NCBI GenBank assembly: GCA_026018925.1
Contig: JAKSZU010000006.1
Coordinates: 126,929,592-126,993,591 of the forward strand
DNA from: Tupaia tana
Lineage: Eukaryota; Chordata; Mammalia; Scandentia; Tupaiidae
Length of the DNA: 64,000 nt
Direction of reading: 5' to 3'
Shown: piece after piece, positions 47,440-59,124 of the stretch
How positions within the stretch are numbered: the stretch's first letter is position 1
How the letters are laid out: every line of letters begins with the position of its first letter
Program-made: the position numbers and the translations under genes
Notes under the pieces: generated by a model
What the model was told of the DNA's origin: nothing
Seen by the model: the letters and a program-made list of their open reading frames with translations, nothing else
Databases searched by the model: none

Positions 47440-47945
47440 TTAGACATTAAATGCTTTCATTATCTAATGCTGCTTAACAAGTTATCCCAAAATCTTAGTG
47501 ACTTAAAAAACACATTTATTATCATACTGTTTCTGTGGGTCAGGAACTCCAGCACAGCTTAACTAGGTCCTCTGCTTCAGGGGTTTTCTATCAGGCTGTA
47601 ATCAAGGTGCTACCCTGGGATTCACAGTCATCTCAAAGTTCAACTGGAGAAAAATTTGCTTCTAAGCTCACTCAAATGGTTGTTGACAGGCTTTAGTTCT
47701 TTACCAGGATACCCTCTTCATCAGAACAAGAAAGTAAGGATAACCAGAGAAAATACCAGCAAGACCAAAGTCAGAGTCATTTATAACTGAATAACAGAAG
47801 TAACACCCCATCACCTTTGTCATATTCTATTGGTTAGAAACAGATTACTGTGTTCAGCCACACTTAGAGGAGGGTTTTACACATGGGCATGAATAGATAA
47901 TGCAAACCAAGAGACTGGAAGCCATGTGGGAGGCACAGCTCTGGT
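47440..47945. mobile_element. Ancient unnamed interspersed repeat
   Basis: Contains TTCTGTGGGTCAGGAACTCC, CTGTAATCAAGGTGCTACC and CACCTTTGTCATATTCTATTGG, a combination typical of a widespread ancient mammalian repeat. Family not named. Confidence 0.4.
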
Positions 47946-47956
47946 TCCCAAGTCAC

Positions 47957-48120
47957 CTAGAACATGCCAGGTATGGTTGTGAGTGACTGTAATCAACTCT
48001 GGCTAATAGGGAGGATGGGGCAGGAGGATCACAAGAGGATCACCACGAGACCCTGTTGAAAATCAATCAATCTCAGTCTCTCTTTCCCTCGCTCCCATTA
48101 AAAAAAAAAAAAAAAAAAAA
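47957..48120 (+). mobile_element. 7SL-derived SINE monomer
   Basis: ATGCCAGGTATGGTTGTGAG, ACTGTAATCAACTCTGGC and GGGGCAGGAGGATCACAAG resemble the 7SL Alu domain. It is followed by a CT-rich segment and a 20-bp A run. Confidence 0.6.
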
Positions 48121-48344
48121 GTAAAGAAAATATTCGGTACCTGTGCCATGGGGAAAAAAAGAAGAAGAAAAAATATATATACGAGAATAATTTTTACGTA
48201 AATTACAATTAAATAATTATTTTACTTGATAAAATCTCTTTTGGTATTTAAATTTTCTTGCCTGAATTATAGAATGTGAATTGCAATACATTCATGTTCC
48301 ATGTACGTTCTTATTCTTTATACATACATTCATGTTCTTTATTG

Positions 48345-48715
48345 TTTTTGTCCATTGAAGCTACTATAACAAAAACAACATAGTCTGGGTGGCTTATAAA
48401 CAACCAACACTTATTTCTCACAGTTCTGAAAACGTCAAAGTCCAAGATCAACATGACAGCAGGTTGAGTGTCTAGTGAGGACGCACTTCCTAATTCGTAA
48501 ACTGCTTACTTCTTACTGTATCTTCACAGGGTAGAAGAGATCTTCTCTTTGGGGTCTCGGCTGTAAGGACAGGAATCCCATCCATGAAAGTTCCACTCTC
48601 ATAACTAAATCATCTCCCAAAGGTCCCACTTCCTACTACCATCTCACTCGGTTAGGATTTCAACATGCAGATATTGAGGAAGATAAAAACTCAGTTTACA
48701 ACACTTGTTATCTCT
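48345..48715 (-). mobile_element. MaLR-type LTR, antisense, degraded
   Basis: Begins with the reverse complement of the MaLR LTR end (GTCCATTGAAGCTACTATAAC, then GTCTGGGTGGCTTATAAAC). It ends with CATCTCCCAAAGGTCCCACTTCC, CTCGGTTAGGATTTCAACATG and a decayed start. Confidence 0.6.
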
Positions 48716-48754
48716 TTATTTTTATGTGTTTCTGTTGTTGTTGACACGTAATCA

Positions 48755-48874
48755 TTTTGGGCGGGCTCATCCATGTGCACAGCATGGTTTTCAGCCGTCA
48801 TGTCCAGGCTCAAACTACACAGTGGCCATGGGAAATCCAGCTGCATTAACTGCCACACTACTGGCTGGCCCTAT
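48755..48874 (-). mobile_element. SINE-A-like old fragment
   Basis: Antisense head region: CATGTCCAGGCTCAAAC, GGCCATGGGAAATCCAGCTG, ACTACTGGCTGGCCC. The 3' part is not recognisable. Confidence 0.55.
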
Positions 48875-48883
48875 TTAGTCATT

Positions 48884-49080
48884 TCTTCAGTGAACAAGAG
48901 AGACAGCACAAGAGGGTCTTGACACCATGATTAACCCCAGCTCCAGCCAGACCTGGATCATGGGCATGTGTGTACCAGGCATGCTCAGGGAGTCTCCAAC
49001 CCAAACCTGGAATCTTACCATGTAAGTCAGCCTTGAAGCATGTGCTGTTTTACTGATGTACCACCATCCCATCTACCAGA
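48884..49080 (-). mobile_element. SINE-B copy
   Basis: CACCATGATTAACCCCAGC, CAGGCATGCTCAGGGAGTC and CCATGTAAGTCAGCC. It aligns with the antisense of 46316-46552. Confidence 0.7.
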
Positions 49081-49157
49081 AATGGCTGAGGTTTTAATGT
49101 GCCCATTTTCGGCTTATAGAACCAATACAGAGTCCTGGCCATCAAGAAGAACTCAGG

Positions 49158-49430
49158 GGACCAGCAGTTAGCGTAATGGCTATGTCGCTGGACTCCCACG
49201 TAGTCGACCGCGGTTCACGTTCCGGACCCAGTGGCTTAAAACTCACACCGGGCGCGTGTGCGTGCGTGCCCAAGATCCCGAGAGGAGAATGGAGGAGAAG
49301 GGATTGCGGCATGACCATCCCCCCTGGGGGGGTGATTTCTCGCTTTCTGTCTCTATGTCTCTCTCTCTCTGTCTGGCGAGCGCATGCGCCCTATAGCGAA
49401 AAACCTCTTAAAAAAAAAAAAAAAAAAAAA
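49158..49430 (+). mobile_element. SINE-A, very young copy
   Basis: CpG-rich body close to the apparent consensus, long A tail and a perfect 14-bp duplication AAGAAGAACTCAGG at 49144-49157 and 49431-49444. Confidence 0.95.
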
Positions 49431-49494
49431 AAGAAGAACTCAGGAAAGGTAATTGCTTACTGATTAGTTTACTAAGATTTACATAAACCCATAC

Positions 49495-49605
49495 ACATTT
49501 TAGGAAGAAATTAAGGTTTTAAAGGTTAAATAATTTGTCCAAGGTTATATTGCTAGTAAACTGCAGAGCTGAACTTGAATCTGAATACAGACCATCCTCT
49601 TTATA
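49495..49605 (-). mobile_element. MIR fragment
   Basis: AAAGGTTAAATAATTTGTCC and AAGGTTATATTGCTAGTAAAC match the antisense MIR core. Confidence 0.5.
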
Positions 49606-49662
49606 TAGTAGTTTTTCGTATTTAATAACTTTATAATCCCGACATACAAAACCAACACTCTT

Positions 49663-49918
49663 GGGACAGCAGGTGGCAGTATAATGGTTATGTTGCTGGA
49701 TTCTCACATAGTCGACCGTGGTTCAAGTCATGGACCTGGCAGCTTAAAACTCATGCTGGTTGCATGTGTGTGCATGCCCAAAATCTCAAGAAGAGAATGG
49801 GGGAGAAGGGATTGTGGTATGGCCAGCCCCCCAGGGGGTGATTTCTCGCTTTCTGTCTCTCCAGCGAACACACATACCCTGTAACAAAGATCTCTCACCA
49901 AAAAAAAAAAAAAAAAAA
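49663..49918 (+). mobile_element. SINE-A copy
   Basis: TGGGACAGCAGGTGGCAGTATAATGG head, full body, A tail. Confidence 0.88.
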
Positions 49919-50942
49919 TTCTTGAAACCCTACAAAAAATGGTTACTTGTAAAAGCACTGTAGCCTAGAAAAAGGAACAGGTATGATGGATTGGCATAGA
50001 GAAATTGGCTAGAAGGAGCTGGGACCAAAGAACCAAGAAAAAGGATAGGATGAAATACCCAACTTATATTGTACTTTGTCATGCATAGGAAATTTTAAAA
50101 TAAATGAGTATAAGATGATGTCACTAGAAAATAAATACTTTTCTTTGATGCTGAAAAGTTACATATCACCCCTGACTTCCTTTCTGTTTCCTTTTATTTG
50201 TGATGGCAACACAGAGTCCTGTAGTAAAAAAATAAAATGAATATGTGTATAGTGTATACCTGTATCATCTCTTTGATATACAAAAATAATCTAGCAAACC
50301 TTCTTTAGTGATTTTGGCCATTAGGAAATTATACTGCCGTGTAGACTACCAGTAACGTAGCCCATTCTTTACTGACACTAGCACTGGCGTCAGTTCTGTT
50401 TTAGCCTGTTTCTACCTGTCTCAACCACATCATTGATTTTGGACAATGTGCATATGTTCATACTGTTCTGTAAAAAATCCCTAGGGCTTTATATTGCAGT
50501 TCTCCAACAAGTACACATTGTCAGATTCATCTCTTTGAAATCATCTGTGCCAATTCTGAAACTTTTTAATTGCTATAAAATAAGACTCAGATGCACTGTT
50601 TTTTTTTTTTCTGTTGTTGTTATTGTGTTAAAAGAAAACATCTTTTATTCTAGACTTTTTCCTTCACAATGAATCTAGGGATAGTTATGGCAAAGTAGCT
50701 GAAAATTCTTGGACTTTTTAAAGTCAATATGAGTAAAAAATAGATTTTGTGCATGGATCTAGGCTTGGGATAATCACTTTAATGGTAATTAAAACTGAAT
50801 CAGACACTTGGCATTGTTTAACTAGAATCTAAATAAATAGGTAGGAGGTAATGTTTTTCAAGATTAAAAAGAAACTATACTATCCACTTCTTTTACAATC
50901 TTCTTCCCTTTTTAATATTAACAATTTATTTTACATTAGTAT
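49919..50942. other. Unassigned sequence
   Basis: No exon-like or repeat structure I can support. Confidence 0.4.
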
Positions 50943-50957
50943 TTAACACATGAGATT

Positions 50958-51014
50958 TTTTTATAATTATTTTATTTAACTTTATTATTATTATCATTAT
51001 TATTTTCCAGTTTG

Positions 51015-51050
<36 letters not shown>

Positions 51051-51142
51051 GTGAGAAAGCAAGCCACCAGGTCCGAGACTTGAACCGTGGTTGGCCATGT
51101 GGGAGTCCAGCGCCCTTAACCACCATGCCACTTGCTGGCCCC
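50958..51142 (-). mobile_element. Short SINE-A subtype
   Basis: Antisense short form with a GA-rich tract and TTGCTGGCCCC end. Perfect duplication TAACACATGAGATTT at 50943-50957 and 51143-51157. Confidence 0.9.
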
Positions 51143-51157
51143 TAACACATGAGATTT

Positions 51158-52131
51158 AAACATCTTAAATCTCCTCTTTTATTGGCTGGTCCCTCCTATT
51201 TTTTATTTACCAACTTTAATCTATCTAACAACCTAGGTTAGTTTTATAGACATGAAAGAATGGGAGAAAGTTAAAAAATAAGTCAATTTGATCTTCCAAT
51301 TGCTTTTAATATTCAGGAGTGAATTGAACACTGTAATAAAGTACGCAATTTACTGAATAAAAGAAACATTACCATGAAATAATAACTTTCTAAGCATATT
51401 GTATTAATTAGAACAGAGATTTTTCCATGTCCTAAAGAACTTGCCTATGTGATGAGCCATGAAGTATACCAAGGATAAGGAGGACTGTGTGTTAGTCTGG
51501 TTACATCAGATGCTCAGCATTGTACCTGGCAACTTGAAGAGGCTCATTAGATGTATTACATAAATGTCGGAATGGATTTTTCAGCTCAATCAGTAACATA
51601 AGTACTAAATAGGTATAGTAGGAAGAATTCTTCAGTGACTCCCAGTGATCCTCATCCTTGCAAGATCCTCTGCCCTGAAGTGTAAAAAGAATCTGTGAAT
51701 ATGATGTGATATACTCTTGTGGTTATGTAACATCATAGTATAAAATTATAGGAAAAGATCAGTGCTCTGTGGTTTCCTTTGAAGATGGGGGGGGGGGGGG
51801 GGGGCGAGGCAAGCCGCAAAAAGAACAATGACTGCTAGTTGCTAAGACTGGCCCCTGGCTATTAGCCAGTATGGGATTCAGAACATGAGTCTTAGAACCA
51901 CGAAGAACTTAATTTCCCCCTGTACTCTGAATGAGCCTGGATATGAATTTTTCCTGTGAGCTTCCAGATGAGTACTCAGTCTGGCCAATACCTTGATGTC
52001 AGCTTTATAATGCCCTAAGCAGAGCACCCAGCTAAGCCATGCCTGCACTTTCATTCAATAAGCAGTCATTGTTTCAAGCTACTAAATTGGTAACCAATCA
52101 GTTCTCATTCTCCTTAAAAACTAGGAGGGTT
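51158..52131. other. Unassigned sequence containing a poly(G) run
   Basis: 51600-52080 has a slightly higher GC content (TTCAGTGACTCCCAGTGATC, GCCCTAAGCAGAGCACCC) and may be an old LTR or DNA element. I cannot name it. Confidence 0.3.
51787..51804. repeat. Poly(G) run
   Basis: About 18 consecutive G, unusual in this AT-rich setting. It could form G-quadruplex DNA or be an assembly-sensitive homopolymer. Confidence 0.85.
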
Positions 52132-52408
52132 AGGCCAGCAGGTAGCATGGTGGTTAAGGTGGCTTGATCCCACATAGTTGATTGCTTGGTTTAAGTCCCA
52201 GATCCAGCAACTTGAAAAACATGCTAGGCAAAATTGTGTGCATGACCAAATGCCAAAACGATAAAAAAGGAGGAGGGATTGTAGCATGACCATCCCGCAT
52301 GGGAGATGCTTTCTTGCTTTATCTCCCCTCCTCCACTGCCTCCATCTCTTTCCCATGAGCACTTGCACCCTCCAATAAATTAAAAAGCAAAACAAAACAA
52401 AACAAAAA
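52132..52408 (+). mobile_element. SINE-A, old subtype
   Basis: AGGCCAGCAGGTAGCATGG head, CTTGATCCCACATAGTTG, AATAAATT-type end and a CAAAA repeat tail. Confidence 0.75.
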
Positions 52409-52411
52409 ACC

Positions 52412-52690
52412 CTAAGCAGAGTCCATAGGTTAAGGGAGTCAGATCCCACCTGGTCAACTTCAACTACAATTTGAATCCTGGCCATAGTGACTTGAAAACT
52501 ATGCCAATCACATGTGTGTGCATTCCCAAATTCCTGACAGGTTAGAGAAATAGAAGAGAAGGGATTGTTGCATAACCATGCCCCATTGGGGGGTGTTTTC
52601 TCCCTTTCCCTCTTTCTCTCTGGTGAGTGTGCACACTCTCTAACAAGAAAGAAGAAAGAGAAAGAGAGGAAGGAAGAAAGGGAGGGAGGG
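52412..52690 (+). mobile_element. SINE-A, old subtype, adjacent to the previous one
   Basis: CATAGGTTAAGGGAGTCAG, CACATGTGTGTGCATTCCC, GGTGAGTGTGCACACTC, ending in a GAAA/GGGA purine tract (about 52650-52706). Confidence 0.65.
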
Positions 52691-52934
52691 AGGGAGAGAG
52701 GGAGGAAACTAAAAAAAGAATCCTCAAGAAAAGAGAATTTTAAAGGAGTTCATCACCTGGAAATCAAAAGCTAAAAATAGTTTAAGGTGTGACCATTCCT
52801 CAGATGACTCTCAAATATCATAGATTTTCATAAATGATAGCATATAAAAGTACAAGTGTTTGGTACAAGCGAATCTAATACAAGTTGTTTTAGACACTTA
52901 CCTAATTCTAATATATTTTTTTAAACTAAGAGAT

Positions 52935-53203
52935 GGGCCAGTCAGCGGTGTGATAGTTAAACTGGCTGGATCCCAAGTAGCTGACTATATGGTTAAGTCC
53001 TAGACCCAAGAACTTAAGAAACACTCCAGGCACACATGTGTGTGTGTGCCCAGGAACCCAAAAAAAGAAACGGAGAAGGGATTACAACATGACTGTCTCC
53101 CATGGTGTGTGCAGGACGGTACTTTCTCACTTTCCTTCTCTCTGTCTCTCTCTAGCAAGCCTATACTCCCTCTAGCAAATAAAAAAATAAAAATTTTAAA
53201 AAG
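52935..53203 (+). mobile_element. SINE-A, old subtype
   Basis: ATGGGCCAGTCAGCGGTGTG head, GCTGGATCCCAAGTAGCTG, and a tail with AATAAAAAAATAAAAA. Confidence 0.72.
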
Positions 53204-53687
53204 TAAGACTAGTTCATATGAGGAACCAATTAATAGACTATCCTACACTAGGATGCAATTAATTATTTTAGTTGAAAACTTTCTTTCTTTACAACAAAAT
53301 CCCCAAAGAAATATATATGGAAAAGGGTGAGAGATCTATATCTCCTGCTTTTACATTGATTTCTATGAATGTGTAGCTAGCTTTACTCCTTTATGCTATG
53401 TCTAATAGTTAGCATCTTTCCTCAAATTAATTTTCATCTCACTACTTGGATTTTGTATGGGAAATGCATTAATTATAGTGAATTTAGATCTCATCTTGAG
53501 GACTTAACCTGTGGCTAAATTGAACTTTTCAATAAAATGTAGTCAGTATTAATCAAGTCTGATAAACAGAGAATCATTATTATCACGCAACTTCAAATGC
53601 TACACTGATGCTCGCTGAGCTTAATACCAGAAAGGGAGGGTTTCTCTCCTTTTCGTGAATATTTCTGCAATGTTTTATTTATTAAGG
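53204..53687. other. Unassigned AT-rich sequence
   Basis: No feature recognised. Confidence 0.35.
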
Positions 53688-53935
53688 TGGCATGCCATAA
53701 TGGTTAAGAATAGTGACCCTAGATTCAGGTAAATGTAAATTTGAAGCTTAACACTTAGTAGATTTATGATTTCAAAATGTTTTTTGACTATCTAAGACTC
53801 AGTTACTTAATATGCAGAACGGAATGTTTAAAATATTGCTTTGTAAGGTTTTAGTTAAGATTAATTGAGACTATGCGTAAAGAGCACTTAGCACATTAAA
53901 GAGAATAATTAAATTGCTTGATATATCTTAGCTTT
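53688..53935 (+). mobile_element. MIR element
   Basis: CATAATGGTTAAGAATAGTG, ATTCAGGTAAATGTAAAT, AGACTCAGTTACTTAATATG and GTAAAGAGCACTTAGCAC follow the MIR consensus from tRNA head to 3' end. Confidence 0.65.
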
Positions 53936-54032
53936 TATTTTTGTGGTCATGTCAAAATTAGAAAACACAGATTAGCAAAAGTATGTAAAGATGTCACTAC
54001 CCTCAGCACTCAAGGCTGACCCTATTGGGGCA

Positions 54033-54275
54033 AGGAGCAGTATTGCCCAGAGGTTAGGCACACAGATTCCAGACACTGATTACCAGGGTAAAGTCCCAGA
54101 TCTCCCCCTCTGTATTTATAGCATTTTGACCAAATTAAATGTTCTGGGGTCTAGTTTCCTTAAAAAAGTGGAGACTCAAAACAGCACTTTCTTTATAAAT
54201 CCTCTGTGAGGATCAAATAAGTTTATACATGTAGAATGCTTAGAAGAGATCCCAGCTATAGGATATAGAAGGTTG
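54033..54275 (+). mobile_element. MIR element
   Basis: AGAGGTTAGGCACACAGATTC, GGGTAAAGTCCCAGATC, CTAGTTTCCTTAAAAAAG, TGTGAGGATCAAATAAG and ATGTAGAATGCTTAG. A second MIR about 100 bp after the previous one. Confidence 0.65.
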
Positions 54276-54470
54276 GGATATAGAAGGCTAGCCATGAGAC
54301 CCAAACTGTGCCTTTATGTTTATGTGTGTGTATTATATGTTTGTATATAAATGTATATGTGTATATATAATTTTTATTTATGCATATTATATATATAATT
54401 TATTTCTTTGAAATATTTACTAAGGGAAGAATTACTAGAATAGAGACTATATTAGGGTGGAATATTCAAA

Positions 54471-54590
54471 TGTTCATGGAATTCTGATTATGTTGAAGTT
54501 ATGAGTGGGTTTCAAAATTTTTTACACCAAAAGAGACTCATACTTCAACTCAATTTTTTTGCAAATTTTTTTGAACTCTCCTATTACACG
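54471..54590. mobile_element. Second copy of the MITE-like element
   Basis: TGTTCATGGAATTCTG, TTTCAAAATTTTTTACACC and CATACTTCAACTCAATT align with 57694-57824. Confidence 0.5.
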
Positions 54591-54672
54591 TTTCTACTCC
54601 TTTTGATCTATCTTGTCAAATTGCCCTAGATTAAAGTTGTAGGGATTTACACTCCCAGTAAGAGTACATTGC

Positions 54673-54935
54673 GGGACCAGCAGTTAGCATAATGGCTATG
54701 TCGCTGGACTCCCACGTGGTCGACCACGATTCGAGTCCCGGACCCAGTGGCTTAAACTCACGCCGGGTGCGTATGAGTGCATGCCCAAGATCCCGAGAGG
54801 AGAATGGAGGAGAAAGGATTGCAGCGTGGCCATCCCCCCTGGGGGGTGATTTCTCGCTTTCTGTCTCTCTGTCTCTGTCTGTCTGGCGAGCGCACGTGCC
54901 CTATAGCAAAAACCTCTCAAAAAAAAAAAAAAAAA
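54673..54935 (+). mobile_element. SINE-A, young copy
   Basis: Complete body. Target duplication AGAGTACATTGC / AGAGTGCATTGC at 54661-54672 and 54936-54947. Confidence 0.94.
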
Positions 54936-55063
54936 AGAGTGCATTGCATTGTCTATACCCTCACCTGTACATCCACCCTCGTTTGGTTTGATAATAATGC
55001 CTACCTGTTGGTTTAATTGAATTATAAGTGAGCTTAAGTGTAACTTTCTGTCATTTTTTAAAA

Positions 55064-55305
55064 AATTTGCTGGAGGGCATATGCACTCACTGGAGAGAGA
55101 CAAAGAGAGAATAAGAATGAATGAGAAGCCTCCCCCCCACACACACATGGGAATGGCCATGCTAAAATCACTTCTCCCTTTTGGATTTTGGACATGCATG
55201 TGTATGTATTTGGTGTGTTTTTCAAGCCACCAGGTTCAGGACTCAAACAGTACAATTCAGCCATGTGGAATACAACTGTCTTAGCAACTGAACCACTGAC
55301 TGCCC
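55064..55305 (-). mobile_element. SINE-A, old subtype
   Basis: Antisense AATTTGCTGGAGGGCATATG to CCACTGACTGCCCC. Confidence 0.72.
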
Positions 55306-55471
55306 CAATTTTCTGTAAATTTCTCTTTAGTATTTCTTAATTTTCAAGTGGTATATTTATTTTACAAAGTTTGTTATATAACATGTGTTACAGAGATTTC
55401 TATTTCTCAGTAAGTCTGAACTGTGAGTCCATTTGTTTGCTATTGCTGCTATAACAAATTACTACCACTTT

Positions 55472-55710
55472 CAGGACCAGCAGTTAGTGTAATGGCTATG
55501 TTGCTGGACTCCCACGTAGTTGACCACAGTTCGAGTCCCAGACCTGGTGGCTTAAACTCACGCCGGGAGCGTATGTGTGCGTGCCCAAGATCCCAAGAGG
55601 AGAATGGAGGAGAGGGGATTGCGGCATGGCCATCCCACTTGGGGGGTGATTTCTCGCTTTCTGTCTCTCTGTTTCTCTCTGTCTGTCTGGCGAGCACACG
55701 CACCCGATAG

Positions 55711-55750
<40 letters not shown>

Positions 55751-55775
55751 CTCCAAAAAAAATGAAATAAATAAA
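55472..55775 (+). mobile_element. SINE-A, young copy with long A tail
   Basis: Head AGGACCAGCAGTTAGTG. An expanded A run (about 55711-55747) lies within the usual CCCTATAGCAAAAACC end. Perfect 12-bp duplication TACTACCACTTT at 55460-55471 and 55776-55787. Confidence 0.94.
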
Positions 55776-55894
55776 TACTACCACTTTAGTTATGGTGATA
55801 AGTCCAAAAAATGGATTTTATAAAGCTAAAATCAAGGTGTCATCAGAGCTGCATTCCTTCTGAAGGCTATAGGGTAGAATCTATTTCCTTGCTA

Positions 55895-56425
55895 CTATGA
55901 TCGAAGTAGTTGTGCTCCCTAAAATTTATATATGTTGGGTTCTCACCTAATCCACAGTGCAATGGTATTATGAAGTGGGGCCTTTGGGAGGGCTCTGTTG
56001 TCATGAGTGGGATTAGTACTTTTATAAAAGTCTAGTTAGCCCCTTCCTAGCAGGTCAAGGACACCATCTATTAGCCAAAAAGGAGTTCTTCACCAGAAAA
56101 CAAATCTGCCTATATTTTGATCTTGGGCCATCCAGTCTCCAGAACTATTAAAAACATAAGCTTCTTTATTTTTTTAAAGAGTTATTTATTTTATTTTGTT
56201 ATTATAATTATTACTTATTTTTATATTTGACCAGAGAGAGACAGAGAGAAGAGGGACAGTGGGAAAGCAAGCTGCCAGGTCTAGTACTCACACTGAAGTA
56301 GGCCCTGTGGTAGTCCAGCACCTTAACCACCACACTACTTGCTGACCCTTTAAAAGTAAATTTTTGTATTTGTGAGCTACCCAGTTTATAGTGTTTTGTT
56401 TACCAGCCTGAATAGACTAAGACAT
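55895..56425 (+). mobile_element. MLT1-like LTR, interrupted by a short SINE-A
   Basis: The segment GTGGGGCCTTTGGGAGG, CTTGGGCCATCCAGTCTCC and the terminal CAGCCTGAATAGACTAAGAC are diagnostic of MLT1-type LTRs. A short SINE-A (56222-56349) splits the 3' part. The LTR itself sits inside an older repeat (55425-56760). Confidence 0.65.
56222..56349 (-). mobile_element. Short SINE-A subtype
   Basis: GACCAGAGAGAGACAGAG tract, CAAGCTGCCAGG, CTACTTGCTGACCC end. Nested inside an MLT1-like LTR. Confidence 0.75.
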
Positions 56426-56760
56426 TTGCCTTTTCCAGTTGCTAGAAGTCACCTTTTATTTTATTTATTTTATTTTATTAATTTATTTTTGCTCACTGCA
56501 TTTGTTCAGCAATAACATCACTCCAACTTTTGCTTCCATTGTCACATCCCCTTTTTCCTCTGATTCTATTATCTCCCTGTTATACAGACCCTTGGAGTTA
56601 CGTTGGTCCCATATAGATAATCCAGGAAAGAAAGAATCCCCATCTCAAAGACTTCAAATCCTTATTTAATCACACCTGCCAATCTATTTTACAATAAAAG
56701 GTAATGTATGCATAGGATTTGGGGATTAGAATGCAGACTTCATGGAGTAGGGGGATAGCT

Positions 56761-57693
56761 GACACAGTAAGTTACCTTCATTTTCTCCCTTTGTAGCCCT
56801 TAACTTTCTCCACAGCATATTAGCTGATCTTTTAAAAAGGCTAAAGAAATGTAATTATAACATTAAAATTCATAAGTGGTCTACAAATTATTGGCTACTC
56901 AAAAATGAAACACAACCCTTTTACCAAAGATATAGATAATATACTTAAGAGCACCATAGAAAAAATGTTTTTTTTCTTCTCTGTAGGGATATTACATGCA
57001 TATTAGAGCTGATATTAGGATAAACAAGAGCAAACTAAATAAGCTGTCCCTTCTCTTCTCATTGGCTTCATTATCTCAACTATTTTATGGTAGTTCAAGC
57101 TATTTTTGTAGCTTGTGTACAGAAGATAAGTCAAAAGACATTGCTGGATTCTGAATGAGGGCCCATAAGAGAGCTGAGTGAGATAACTGCATTTTCTTAA
57201 CCTGCAAGAGAGTTTTTTAAATTTAGGGCCAAGTTTATAAGAGAGAAAATTTCAAATGTGAACCCTTTATTTAAATAATTTTAAATAACCTTTTATTTAA
57301 ATAATTTTTTTTTTACAAGTTGAATTTCTTGTGTAAGAATTTCTTCTCACTGATTAAATTGGCTTAATTTCAATACACATTGTTGGCTGCTTTCTAAAGA
57401 CCAATTTGCTTACCAACAATATAATCTATTCTCTTTATTACTAGCAAAACTAAATTATCAGCATTGTGTTCTTTCCAATGGTTTGAAAACAAACTTTAAA
57501 AAAAATTAATGTTGTCCTTTATAAAATATAGTGATTTTTTGGCATAGTGTCATGTTTGGCATAGCATAATTTATACAAAGATACCACAGTCTCTATCAGC
57601 TGAACTTAAATATTATTGTTTTATAAAGCATAGGAAAATCCAGTAACTAATAATAAGGTTATGGCTTATCTGACTCTTTAATTATTGTTAATA
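56761..57693. other. Unassigned AT-rich sequence
   Basis: Contains a near-tandem AACCCTTTATTTAAATAATT / AACCTTTTATTTAAATAATT duplication at about 57262-57310. No gene. Confidence 0.4.
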
Positions 57694-57824
57694 TGAGGAA
57701 TTCTTCAAAAAGTTCATGGAAATGCATATCATGAATAAACTATTCATAAATTTCAAAATTCTAGTGCACCAAAATGAACTTATACTTTAATTCAATTTTT
57801 CTCACATTTTTTAAGTAACCTCAT
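57694..57824. mobile_element. MITE-like element with inverted ends (mariner-type target TA)
   Basis: Begins TGAGGAATTCTTCAAAAAG and ends TTTTTTAAGTAACCTCA. The ends are inverted repeats and the outer flanks are TA on both sides, as for Tc1/mariner-derived non-autonomous elements. Related pieces occur at 42632-42752 and 54471-54590. Confidence 0.55.
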
Positions 57825-58607
57825 AGTCACCATCAACAGTGTTGATTGCTGTGATCTTATTTCTGTCACACTTTTAGAGTCATTAGTTTAGCTTTAGTTA
57901 TTCATTGTCATGGTATACCTCACAAAACAAAATTTTATAAGATACAGAATAGATTTACCATTTGATTTTCAAACATGACTAGAGTAGAACATACCAATTT
58001 TTAATAATGTATCAAAGAAAAATTAAATATATCTCAGCAAGAAACTTAGCATCATCTCTTTGACAGTGCATAACTCTTCAATTGAATAAAATCCTACTAA
58101 TAGAAATTGTTAATCTCTTCTCCCTCATAAATAAATCTTCTTCCTTAATATATTAATCTAAGTTTCTCCTCACCTTAAACTTAGCATAAACAATATGGAT
58201 AATTCCTGTTAAATATTTACATAAGGGGAATAATGCTCCTTAATTAATTGCCAGTGGACTGCATCAGTGATTATGCATTGCTTGTATTTCCAATGCAGGT
58301 GTTCATAATTTGAATAGAATTTAGTGAGCACAGGAAGTTTAGCAGCCTTTATTCTCTGGCGCAAAACAAGGCAATTAAGACAGCTTTTATGTTCATGTAA
58401 TCACATGCTCAGAGGATGTAAGAGATGGAAGAGACTTTATATGTCTTCATGACGTATTCTCTATCTTCTAAATGGAAAAAAAAAGAACAAAAACAGAAGA
58501 CAAAGTCCAGAAATGCTAAAAGTCTTCCTATTCTAAACCCTTTTGCATTAACTTTAAATTTGTTTGCTATTGATCTCTGAGCTGACAATGGGCAAATTTG
58601 CAGATTA
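57825..58607. other. Unassigned AT-rich sequence
   Basis: No feature recognised. Confidence 0.35.
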
Positions 58608-58620
58608 GAAAAGCTCTTTG

Positions 58621-59050
58621 ATGGAACTAGCAGGTGGCGTGGTGGTTAAGGCACTGAATTCCCACATGGTTAACCGTGATTCAAGTTTCAGATCTGGTAG
58701 ATTGAAAATCACATTGGGTATATGTGCATGTGTACCCAAAATACCAAGAGGAGACTGAAGTAAAAGGGATTGAGATATCACTCCTGGGGAGTGATATCTT
58801 TCTCACTTTCCCTCTCTCTTTCTGTCTCTGGCAAGTGCATGTGCCCATGGCAAAAATTAGAAAAAGAAAAAGAAAAAGAAAAAGAAAAAGAAAAAGAGAA
58901 AAAGAAAAAGAAAAAGAAAAAGAAAAAGAAAAAGAAAAAGAAAAAGAAAAAGAAAAAGAAAAAGAAAAAGAAAAAGAAAAAGAAAAAGAAAAAGAAAAAG
59001 AAAAAGAAAAGGAAGGAAGGAAGGAAGGAAGGAAGGAAGGAAGGAAGGAA

Positions 59051-59124
<74 letters not shown>

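Larger units (their letters stand above)
46130..47440. mobile_element. Ancient unnamed repeat, split by SINE-B and SINE-A
   Basis: TTCATTCAGCAAACATTTTAATAAATACC... (46150) is continued after the SINE-B by GGAACTTACATTCTAGTG (46565), and after the SINE-A by GGTAGAGCTGACAG (47411). The order matches one common, very old mammalian repeat. Diverged pieces of the same kind seem present at about 12575-12850, 13090-13370 and 13610-15050. Confidence 0.4.
55425..56760. mobile_element. Ancient mammalian interspersed repeat (host of nested insertions)
   Basis: The parts 55425-55471, 55788-55890, 56426-56460 and about 56490-56760 read as one old element: GCTGCTATAACAAATTAC, then AAAATCAAGGTGTCATCAG, then TTGCCTTTTCCAG, then ATCCCCATCTCAAAGACTTC. 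The gaps are filled by a SINE-A (55472-55775) and an MLT1-like LTR (55895-56425). I recognise the pattern as a common mammalian repeat but do not name the family. Confidence 0.5.

Noticed and set aside
54696..55199. 167-codon open frame and many 60-115-codon frames with RQTERQKARNHPPGG-type sequence
   Set aside because: These recur at every SINE-A copy and are antisense or sense translations of the SINE body.
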